A stretch of 64,000 nt of DNA, from positions 124,001 through 188,000 of the forward strand of contig WNYE01000014.1 in the NCBI GenBank assembly GCA_021396245.1, given 5' to 3'. Below, one piece after another: positions 51,701 through 61,041 of this stretch. Positions within the stretch are counted from its first letter, which is position 1; every line of letters starts with the position of its first letter. A model generated the notes under the pieces. That model was not told the origin of the DNA, made no database searches, and worked only from the letters and a program-made list of their open reading frames with translations. This DNA is from Sporothrix humicola (lineage: Eukaryota > Ascomycota > Sordariomycetes > Ophiostomatales > Ophiostomataceae). The position numbers and the translations under genes were made by a program.

Positions 51701-54480
51701 TGGGGACTCGGGCCTTGAGGGATCTGCTGGCCCTGGATCTGCTGGCCTTGGACCTGGAAGCCCTGGGGAGGTTGTTGACCAGGAACCTGCTGGAACTGCT
51801 GAGGCGGCTGCTGTCCTTGCTGGCCCTGCTGCTGGTATTGGTAAATCGTCGACAGCGGACGGCTTTGACCCTGGAACGGCTGGGGCTGTTGCTGCTGCTG
51901 AGGAGCAGCCTGTTGAGCAGGCTGGTTCTGAGCATTCGCGTTCTTGCTCCCCTTGAACAGGTTGCGGATCTTCTTGCCCGTGTTCTGTGCCTGCTGCGAG
52001 AGCTGGTTTGTCGGGGGCTGCTGCTGAGCAGGAGTTTGAGGTTGAGACTGCTGCTGCTGCGGTTGCTGTTGCTGTTGCTGCTGAGGGAAGGTCGACTGGT
52101 GCTGGAGGGGTTGGATCTGCTGGCCCTGGACGTTCTGGACCGGCTGGAACTGCTGCGGCTGCATCTGCATCTGCTGCTGAGGGAAGCGCTGCTGTTGAGG
52201 ATAGCCTTGGTTCTGGCCCTGGTTCTGTGCGATCAGGTTCATGAACTGCGGGTTGAACTGCAGCTGGCCGGGCTGGCCTTGCTGCTGTTGCTGAGGCTGA
52301 GGCTGGAACTGTCCTTGAGGGCCCTGCTGAGGCTGGCCAGGTTGGCCAGGTTGGCCAGGCTGACCTTGAACGGGCTGCTGAACAGGCTGCTGCTGCTGCG
52401 TCGGCAGTTGAGGCTGCGACTGCGACTGCGTGATGCCGGCGCTGCTTCCCGGAGGAACAGAAGCCGACACAGACTCGGACTGCGAGTTCTTGGTCGAGTG
52501 CGACGACGTCGGCGGGCTCGACATACGCCACGAGGAAATCTTCGAGAACCGGCGCTTGTCGTCGGGGGCCGTCGTCGGAGCAGGCCGTGCTTGGGGGTTG
52601 GGAGCGGGAGCACCTTGGGGAGGCTGCTGCTGAGGAGCACCGGCCTGCGTGAAAACCTGTCCCGGAGGAGCCTGACCGGCCGACTGCACCGGCGGCTGCT
52701 GCTGCTGCAGTTGTTGTTGTGCCTGCAGCTGGGCCTGGAACTGCTGTTGAGCCTGGGCCTGGCCCTGGGGCTGCTGCTGAGCCTGCTGAGGCTGTTGAGG
52801 CTGGCCCTGGGGCTGTTGAGGCTGCGGCACCTGAGGAACCTGAGGAACCGTGCCTGAGGACTCCCCCCACGTCCCGGTCCCAGTCCCGCCCAGAGTCCCA
52901 ATCGTGCCCGCCCCCTGCCGCGTCAGCTGTGCCTCGGCCGAGTTGAGCCCCGTCTCCTTGTCAAACGAGTAAGACTGTCCGTCGGGCGCCGACGTCCCCG
53001 TGGGCGAGTTGGGGTTGCGGTGCCGCGTCGACGCCAGCGGCTCGACGAGGTGCGACTCTTGCAGGTTCCACCCGGCCTTGGGCAGGAACCGCTGGAGAGG
53101 GTTGCTGCTCTTGGCGGGTGTCTGCTGAGCTTTCTGCTGCTGTTGTTGCTGAGCCTGCTGGGACGGCAGCTGGCTGTAAGGCGCCGGAGCGGCCTGGGCC
53201 TGACCCTGAGCCTGAGCCTGAGCCTGACCAGCATTCTGAGTGGCAAAACCCTGGGGAGGCTGCTGCTGGACGGGCGTCTGCTGCTGCTGGTTCTGCACCT
53301 GGCCGAAACCTTGCGGCTGAGGCTGTCCCTGAGGCTGTCCCTGAGGCTGGCCCTGGAAGGTCTGTTGACCAGCTACCGGATGGCTCTGCAGAGGGTTCTG
53401 AGAGCCAGCCTGGGGCTGTTGCTGCTGCTGCTGCTGTTGAGGGACCTGTTGCTGTTGAGGCACTTGTTGCTGCTGCTGCTGAGGCTGGAAGCCCCAAGAG
53501 GCCGTCCGCTGGTGCGGAGCTTGACCGGGCTGGCCGGGCTGCTGAGGAACTTGCTGCTGCTGTTGTTGAGGCACCTGCTGAGGAACCTGCTGAGGCTGCT
53601 GCTGGATAAAGTTCTGCGGGCTCGCGAACCGCTGGGGAGGCTGTTGTTGGAGGATCTGCTGGGGCTGGGGCTGTTGTTGCGGCTGCTGCTGGTACTGCGA
53701 GAAGAAGCCTAAAGAAAGTTAGTACGACGTAAATAATCTATAATCGTAGACGTGTCATCGCATCTCACCTTGCTGCTGCTGAGGAATCTGCTGGACCTGC
53801 TGGGGCACCTGCTGCTGTTGCTGCTGCTGCTGCTGTTGATCGGCCTGCTCCGGCTGCTCATCGGGCGTCTTGCCCTTGTCGTCGCTGCCAATCAGCGACG
53901 CCATGTCAAAGTGCAGCGTCGATGTCCGGCGGACGGGCGGAAGGCCCGTGAACGACGACTGCCGCTCAATCGGCGCATGGCCACCGAGAGGCTGGCCTTG
54001 CTGTGCCTGCTGCTGTGCCTGCACCTGTTGCTGCTGTTGTTGAGGAACGAATTGCTGCTGCTGTGGCTGCTGTTGCTGAGGGATGAACTGCTGAGGCTGC
54101 TGCTGCTGCTGCTGTTGAGGCACAAACTGCTGCTGGGGCGGCTGCTGCACCTGCACGTATTGAAACTGCTGCCCGTTCGGGCCCTGCACCGGCTGCTGGT
54201 ACACAAACTGGTTCGGCACGGGCACAAAGTTGCCGTTGGGCAGCCGCGTGTACTGCTGCTGCGGCTGCTGGTAGAAGAATTGCTGCGGTTGGCCTTGCTG
54301 GAGCTGCTGAGGCTGTTGCTGAAGCTGGCCCTGTTGAGGCTGCTGCTGCTGCTGCTGGAAGCCGTTGTTGACCGGCGCGGCCTGGTTGTTGACAGGATTG
54401 CCACCGGCAGCACCCGCGCCCGCGTTAGGCCCAGGCGCGGCGCCGCCAGCTATGCTCTGCTGGCGCGGTCGAGAAAACAT
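46123..54480 (-). CDS. Giant Gln/Pro-rich low-complexity protein (2765 aa)
   Basis: Minus-strand exons 54480-53769 and 53708-46123 (60-nt intron, donor GTGAGA, acceptor TTTAG), 2765 aa, from ATG 54480 (MFSRPRQQSIAGGAAPG). I do not recognise a named family. Most of the chain is Gln, Pro and Gly in QQ, PQG, GQP and QPQ patterns, with a Ser/Thr/Pro/Ala-rich part near 700-880 and 1900-2500. The chain is interrupted by short Lys/Arg plus Phe/Leu islands (near residues 440, 620, 815, 1308, 1778 and 2066). The C-terminal ~90 residues look ordered and charged (RQKTIRQTSAQQFEDYKRRQ, then LKDLEEKIPVFVPEPDEDL) and end EEFAYVDDE. There is no signal peptide. A condensate-forming scaffold is a reasonable inference, not shown. 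Long antisense Leu-rich frames across this gene are artefacts. Confidence 0.85.
48748..48783 (-). repeat. Pure (CAG)12 microsatellite inside the giant gene
   Basis: Twelve uninterrupted CTG units on + (CAG on the coding strand) encode Q12. It is the longest perfect triplet run I saw in the gene. Other Gln runs are shorter or interrupted. Confidence 0.9.
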
Positions 54481-56824
54481 GGTGGCGGGCGGAGAACGGA
54501 GAACGGAGAGCGGAAAGCGGAAAGCGGAGAAGTGACGAGAGGTGGTGCGACGCAATCAGTCGAGGAGAAGGGCGTGAGAGGAGAGAGAGACACCGTCAAC
54601 GGTGCCTGGAATTAATGGGGATGCGCCACAGTCGTCGCGGGTTTAAAAGGCGCGCTGTCGCAAAGGTAAAAGGAGACGTGAAAGCGAAGAAAGCGAAAGC
54701 GAAAAGGAGCAAAGGGAACGAAAGGAGCAAAGGAAAGGAAAGAAAAGAGCTCAAGAAAAAAGAACGTCGGATGAGGGAGACAATTAATTATTAGGAAAGG
54801 TAAGAAAGTCAGAAATAGGTATTGTTGGAAACAAGACAAAAGAAAGGGACTCGAAAAAGAATGAGGGGAAAGCTGGGGGGCTTGGCTGCTTTTTGCTATT
54901 TGCTTTTTGCTGTATGCTGTTTGCCTTGAGGTTGGCACTGTCTGCTGCTTGTCTTTGCCTTTTGGGGCTGAATGTCTGTCGCGAGAGAAAAAAAAAAGAG
55001 GAGACGGTGACAAGGATGGAGAGACAATCTGACAATGAAGCTTGTAGCTCGACCTTTGACAATCAATCGGCAAGGCGTGACGAGCGGCGATTGTCGAGCA
55101 ACGAGTGACGAAAGCTGTTGTAATTTCGCCCTGTTGGTGCAAGCGGGAAGAAGAGACGAAGAAAAGAAAGAAGAAGAAAAAAGAAAGAAAAGAAAGAAGC
55201 CGGAGAGAAAAGATGGTTCGTGATGTTGAAGAAAAGAGGCCCTGGCTTTGTTTTGTTTCTCGCCTTTTTTTCTTCTTTTTTTTCGTTCTTTTTTTCCCCT
55301 TCCTTTTTTCTTTATTTCTGAATCCTTCTTGCTGACGGCCACGTTGGCAAATGCGACGAAGGATTTCCGGTGGGAAATGCGAAATAACACAGGAAACGAA
55401 GTCAATGGGCGAGAAACAAGGACTGGTCAAGGAGACAAGGAGCTGGGACAAGGCAGAAGGCTGCTGTCATCCCACCCCCGGTCTGATGCTTTTGCGAGGA
55501 TGGGAAAAGAGGACCTCGAACGACCGGACAACAGAAACAACAGAAGCAACGAAACTACGACTGTGACTGGCCATGCATACACTGACTGGGGGTATTACAG
55601 CAGGCAGGGATCGGGAAATAGGGCAATTCACTTTTTTACTTTCTCTTGCACTTCCACCTTCCCTCTGGCATCGTCAGGACATCATCAGGGGCTCGTGGTG
55701 GGCATGGCCCCGCAAAGGGGTCAGCAAAGACGACAAGAAGGAGCCGCAAGGAAGGAGGGAAGACAGGAAGACAGAAGGAAGGACTCGAGGAAGGAGCATC
55801 CAAACAATGAGAAGGAGCGAGGCCAGCCGAGATGGTTGACGACGACGCGCACCATGTCCAGAAGGAACGGACTCGGAACAAATCGAAGCTGGGAAGGAGC
55901 TCGCGATTGCCCACATGAGATTAGGCGCTTGGAGCTTTGGGGAAGGGGCAAGTCAGGGAAGCTTGGAAACAAGCCCTACGGTCCCACGGCAGGCGCTACG
56001 AACTCAACTCTGGAACGGAACTGCAGCTTCAGCCTCAAAAACTGCAGAATCAAGTGCAACATCGTAACGTCTGCCATTCTGCCCGTTCGCTTTCTGTCTT
56101 GTCCCTGGCCCAGTCCCTCCAGTCCCTGGTCCCATAATAGCCAGCGAATCCACTTTCGCTCTCCCACTCTTTCCCTCCACCCATGTCTTACAGGGCTATG
56201 GCTGTGTGGAAGAGTGGGAGTGTGGGCTGGCGAAATTAGAGTGTGGGTCAACCTTGCAGACGCGTGAAAGCGTTGAAAGCGTGCAGCTAAGCTAACTGTG
56301 GCGGTGGATTGCTTGGGGGTGCTCTTCTCTTGGGCTTTTGGGAGCATTTCCCAGTGTTGAGTGTCCTTCCTTGGTATTGAGGTATCCTCCTTAGTATGGC
56401 TGAGCAGGGATCTACAAAGTCACTGAAAGTCAAAGTTCGGAAGCACTTTTTTAAGCACAAGAAGCACACAAGCACACTTTCGACACACAAGACACGGCTG
56501 GTCCTGTCTGTTGGTTGTTGGTCTGTGAGCCGTCTTCTTCTCCAGTTGGTCTGATTTCTTCTTGAGATGAAGGGGTTTGGACGGGGCAGGACGGGGCGGT
56601 TTCTTCTTTTCATCGTTCTTGGCTGGAGATCTCACTCGTCAGCAGTAAGAAAGCAAAAAAGTATTCCAAGTATCTCACCATCGAAACTTGGTCGACAGGT
56701 ACTCCGTACACACTACTTTTTCCACGGTGATCACTCTCGCGACGCGCATCGTATTGCCCGTATTATGTGTGGAAGACTCCCCAAAGTTGGCACGAAAAAG
56801 GAGCTGAAAAGGAGAGAAAAGAAA

Positions 56825-56850
56825 AAGAAGAAGAAGAAGAAGAAGAAGAA
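56825..56850 (+). repeat. (AAG)n microsatellite
   Basis: About eight consecutive AAG units in a purine-rich stretch of non-coding DNA. Confidence 0.8.
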
Positions 56851-56903
56851 AGACAATCGACTCCCCGACAAGCTCGAGCCTCATGCTCGGTTCATTGTCT
56901 GAG

Positions 56904-56936
56904 ATCGAGTACATCGAGTACATCGAGTACATCGAG
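56904..56936 (+). repeat. 9-bp tandem repeat ATCGAGTAC, 3.7 copies
   Basis: Three perfect copies of ATCGAGTAC plus ATCGAG, in intergenic DNA upstream of the giant gene. The GAGTAC/GTAC content gives partial palindromes. Confidence 0.85.
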
Positions 56937-57080
56937 TTGTCAGATGCAAGCCCACAACAATGCACAATGCAAAATGCACGATCTCAGGATGAGGCTCAAA
57001 ATAGGAACCCGGGGGAATCAAACTGACAAAAAACGACGCCAATCTCAAGTCAGACGAAACAAATGGAAACAAACGGCAGG

Positions 57081-57103
57081 CGACAGACGACAGACGACAG
57101 ACG
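57081..57103 (+). repeat. 7-bp tandem repeat CGACAGA, 3.3 copies
   Basis: Three perfect CGACAGA units plus CG, about 150 bp after the 9-bp repeat. Confidence 0.8.
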
Positions 57104-58073
57104 CCAAAAGACGCCATCACGCCGGAACGAGGGAACATAACGCCATTCCACAGTCCACAGTGCTCGCTTCTCTTCATCTCTTGTCAGCCGTTGGGTTGCA
57201 GCCCGTCGTGGCTTGCGGCCCTGCCGTCGTCCCAGAAGAGGATCGGGGGGAGGCTGTGCAACGCTCAGAGTGGTTCAAAATAGAAACTGATGTGCAGCAC
57301 TGTGCAGCTCCTTTTTCCACCATCTGCACTAAATTTCAGGTCCCTTTTGCAGCTCCCTTCCCGCTGTTTCCACCCACTGCCCACTATTTTTGCCGGCGGC
57401 GACCGCTGTCAGACTCAAGCATAAATTGGGTGGGGACCACATTCTTAAGGAGATGCACGTGATCCGCCTCAACAGGTGAGGCTCAACATCTCTGGGCAAT
57501 CGAACAATTCACGATCGTAACATCCAATGTTCGATAAAGAGGCAAGATAAATCTTTTATCGGCAGTAATACTTTAGGAAACAGTATAGTTCGTGTCGTGG
57601 AACTGTTTGCTCAAAATTTGAATTAATGTTTTAAAAGACAATGAGAAAAAATACGTAGTCAACCCTTGAATATTTGTGAGGAATTTTTTTTTATGATAGA
57701 ACCCGAGAATTGATTTTTTTTTTTTTTTTTTTAAAAAAAATAGTCAGTACAAAGTAAAGCACAAATACATCAAACGAAACAAATCTTATATATAAAGTCA
57801 AGATAACCCAGAAAACGAGACGGCCGTTGTGAAGGGCGCGTTTTCTTCGTTTTAGTCTTCATTCCGGCCGGTGCAGGATCAAAAGCCTTGCACTGTTTAA
57901 CTTGGAATATTTTGTGCCTGGATTCAAATAAGACAATTGTAGTAAAAGTACATGTACAAAGTAAATAAACTACACTGGCCACTCTGCCATGACGGCGTGC
58001 TATGTTGACAATCTCTCTCCCGCTTTTTTATAAATTTTGCGCTCCATCCCACCAAATCCACACCCCCCCCCAA

Positions 58074-59961
58074 TTATGTCCAAATACTAATACGGTGCTG
58101 GGGGCCCAGGTAGTCGAGGGCCTTGCGGTCGTGGCCCTCGTGCTTGCCGCCGTCGGCCTTGGCGCTGTTGGGGATGTGGCCCTCGTGGATGCCGCCGCCA
58201 TACTTGTTGACGTACATGGGGCCCTCGCTGTCGGCCAGATAGCCAATCTCGCACTTTGTGAAATAGACGCGGGGCTGGTCGGCATAGAAATCGTCAAACT
58301 TGGGCTGCAGAGCATCGCGGAGCGAGTGGACGTCATTTTGCGGGTGGAGAGCGCCCCAGGGCTCGCGGCAGGTGTCGCGGGCACATGTTTTGAGGACAAC
58401 AACCAAGGCGTTGAGGCGGTTGACGATCTGGTCGAGGGGGCGGTCGGCAATCTTGAGAGCGCCGGCGAGGCCCGAGTGGCGGGTGTCCATGAGGTTGCGC
58501 ATCTCAAAGGGGTCCTGGACCAGATCATAGAGTTCTGTCTCGTTGGTGCACCAGACCGAGTAGTAGAGGTTGTATTCCTCGCCAATCACCCGCAAACCCT
58601 TGTAGGTGTTGTTCTCGGCCGCGTGGGCGGCAGCACCGTAGTCGTCGGTCATGTTGGCGTCGCCGTAGCGGCCGAGCTCGCCCTCGGGAATGGCAAGACC
58701 CCAGTACTCAATGTTGACATGTTCGCTGCGGGTGGCGGCGGCCTCGGCCTCGAGCGAAAGCGGCATCGGCGTGCCGTCGGTGTTCTCGAGCGGGCGGCCG
58801 GCCAGCTCCATGATCGTCGAGGCAATGTCCGTGTGCGACGTGACAGCCTCCGAAACATGGCCACGGGCAACGCCGGGACCACGAATAATCATCGGGATGT
58901 GGACATCGGTCTCGAAACCGCATTCCTTGCCGGGATGCATGCGGTGCTGGCTGATGTGGTAGCCATTGTCCGTGGTGTAGAAGATGTAGGTGTTCTCGAG
59001 TTCGCCGGCATCATCGAGCAGCTGCAGGAGAGCGGCAGTGCTTTCGTCAACAGCCTGCAAGGCCCGCAGCCGCGACCGCTGGAACTCGTCATTGTACTCG
59101 ATGACGGTATCGTTGAGCCGCGGGAGGTTGGCGACCCAGCTGACGCCGCCTTGCTCGGCCGGGTTAAAATTTTCGTCGCGCGGGATCTTGTAGTCGCGGA
59201 ACAGGTGCGCGTGGCGGGGGGCATAGCCCGGGAACGACTGCTTGGCCACGTCGTCCTCGTCGGCGGCAAAGTGCACGTTGCCGTGCGGCGCAATGGGCGC
59301 ATGCATCACGAACCACGGGCGATCCTTGTGGGTCAGGGCCTCCTGCAGGAAGCCGTACGCCTTGGTGGCCGTCAGGTCGGGTGAGAACTGGCCCTCGTAG
59401 CTGATGGGCGGCTGGCCGTTGCGGGACATGGTCGCGTTCCAGTACTCGTAGGTAAACGGGTCCAGCAAAAAGTCTGATTCGTTGAAGCCGCCCACGATAG
59501 GCGCGTTGTAATTCTCCACCGAGTGCTGGTTCCAGATCTTGCCGGCGTAATACGTGTTGTAGCCGGCCTGCTGCATCCAGATCGGCAGGTAATCATCGTT
59601 GATGCCCTCCCGAACGACCTTGGGATACCCGCCGTACGGCGCCCACACATCCGTCACGTTGGTGTTGTGGGCAGCACGGCCCGTCAGCATGTTGACCCGC
59701 GAGGGACAGCAGAGCGCCACGGTGCAGTAATGGCGCGAATAGAAGGTGCCCTCGTTGAGGAGGTGCTTTTGGAGCAGCGGCATGTGCGCCATAGCCTCCA
59801 TGTGGCTGAGGACCTGTTAGAAAAAAAATTATTTAATAGAATACTTATCGTGACAAGACTCACGAATCCATGTCGTCGGTCAGGATGAAGAGAATGTTGG
59901 GCTGTTTGGCTGCCGCGCCGGCCACAAGGCCAGCAGCGGCGAAGAGAGACCCGGCCTTCAT
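58074..59961 (-). CDS. Secreted sulfatase, arylsulfatase-type (609 aa)
   Basis: Minus-strand exons 59961-59864 and 59805-58074 (58-nt intron, donor GTGAGT, acceptor CCTCAG), 609 aa. Hydrolyses sulfate esters. The signal peptide is MKAGSLFAAAGLVAGAAA. Immediately after it comes QPNILFILTDDMD with metal-binding Asp29 and Asp30. The splice joins this to SHMEAMAHMPLLQKHLL. The formylglycine signature CCPSRVNMLTGR starts at residue 65, with Cys65 the residue converted. Further hallmarks are TTDNGYHISQHRM and IPMIIRGPGV. The length and order match fungal arylsulfatases such as Neurospora ars-1, used in sulfur scavenging. A tandem 11-bp repeat lies 20-43 bp upstream of the ATG. It is divergent from the bZIP gene. 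The substrate is not defined by sequence. Confidence 0.94.
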
Positions 59962-61037
59962 TGTGCGCTGGTTCTGTGATCGATGTGATGTCTCGATGTG
60001 ATGTGTTGAAAGAGTGTGATTTTGTCTTGGCCTTGATCTTGACCCTGATATTGAGGTGAATGTTCACAGATCAGATCTGATGAGAGCTCCTTTGTTGTCT
60101 TGCAATGATGTGAACGGAATGTTGTTCAACATTTTTTTCTCTCCTCATTTTTATTCTCGAAGATTTTTTTCTTCTTCCCCAGCCTGTTGTCCTCCTTCCC
60201 GTATCCCCCATATCTCCTTCTCCACTGATCAGGGGTCGGCATATCGGTGCTTCACGGCTGCGGCACTATCATGACCGCAGCTGGTCTGACATCTTTTCTC
60301 CAGACCCTACAAGCTTCTCCATGTCTCCAAACAGATGTCAGTCAGGTCCACCTAATACCCTCCCTGTCAATTCATGAGTAATGATGGAAAATCACCTCAT
60401 CACCGCCGTCAACTGGACTCGATGCTGGCTCGCTGGATGCTTTTGTTTGTTTGCCATTTTGAATGGTCATGATGGCCAATGGGGCAATGTCTCTACTGGC
60501 TTGAGTGGGTCCACTTGCAACAACGTTAACATGACATATGTTTGTTCAATGTTCTTTGCGGACTAGCACGACTCGACGCCAAAAGGCCCAATAGCATCGG
60601 CCGTGGCTTCTCCAATACCGGCAAATGGTGTAAGTCAAAGGCGGGGGGCCAGACTCGACTTCCTCCAAAGTCTTGGCGGACTGACCGAGTCGACGTCGAG
60701 GCCATCTCCACTCGTTTTCCATTTTCCGTGTCGTGACGTGCCTTTTTACAGTTTCTGTTCCTTTCCTCTTTTTTTCTCGGTCAGTCTCATCAAGTCTCCC
60801 TCAGTTTCTCTCAGTCCCTCGTTTCCCTCACTCTCTCTTCGCCTTTTCTTTTCCACTTCGCCCTGCCCCCATATCTTTAACGTCTTCTTCATTTCATCTC
60901 ACGCGGATCCTGATTCTCCCTCGCCGTTCTTTCCTTCTCCACTCGATGCACCATTCTGACATATGTCGAGCACGATCAGCCCGGGGCCATTCCCGGACGA
61001 CCATTTTCTTCAGTAATACCCAGGAATACTCACAAAC
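59962..61037. promoter_or_regulatory. Divergent promoter region of the sulfatase and bZIP genes
   Basis: A 1.08-kb region serves both divergent genes. Near the sulfatase start are two copies of CGATGTGATGT (59981-59991 and 59994-60004). A 12-bp perfect palindrome ATCAGATCTGAT is at 60070-60081. The bZIP side has a CT-rich + tract at about 60720-60930 followed by two short upstream ORFs. No match to the Neurospora CYS-3 consensus (ATGRYRYCAT) was seen. Confidence 0.55.
59981..60004 (-). repeat. Tandem 11-bp repeat in the sulfatase leader
   Basis: On the gene strand it reads ACATCACATCG, 2 nt, ACATCACATCG, ending 20 bp before the start codon. It is probably in the 5' UTR or core promoter. Confidence 0.6.
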
Positions 61038-61041
61038 ATGA
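60946..61041 (+). other. Upstream ORFs in the bZIP leader
   Basis: uORF1 starts at ATG 60946, has 31 codons and stops with TGA at 61039-61041, overlapping the main ATG as ATGA. uORF2 starts at ATG 60963, has 17 codons and ends with TAA at 61014-61016, in the main frame. Both follow the CT-rich tract where transcription would be expected to begin. Their presence in the mRNA is unproven. Confidence 0.5.

Larger units (their letters stand above)
54481..58073. other. Long upstream region of the giant gene
   Basis: No gene is supported over 3.6 kb. The 54640-55420 part is CT-rich on the minus strand (leader/promoter of the giant gene), with purine-rich + sequence at 55140-55215 followed by pyrimidine-rich + sequence at 55255-55325. 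Simple repeats lie at 56825-56850 (AAG), 56904-56936 (9-bp unit) and 57081-57103 (7-bp unit). 57480-58070 is AT-rich, with T19A8 at 57714-57740 and three GATAA-type sites at 57532-57561. A CACGTG lies near 57454. Confidence 0.5.

Noticed and set aside
55248..56267. 339-codon + frame in the region upstream of the giant gene
   Set aside because: No plausible start; composition shifts abruptly with local purine or pyrimidine skew; no family resemblance.
57532..57561. Cluster of three GATAA-type sites forming an imperfect hairpin
   Set aside because: It lies in the 3' flank of the sulfatase, over 3 kb from the giant gene start, in AT-rich DNA where GATAA is common; not called as a regulatory site.
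59806..59820. Earlier AACAG acceptor for the sulfatase intron
   Set aside because: It puts the second exon out of frame; the CCTCAG acceptor keeps the frame and gives the conserved segment after the metal-binding Asp residues.
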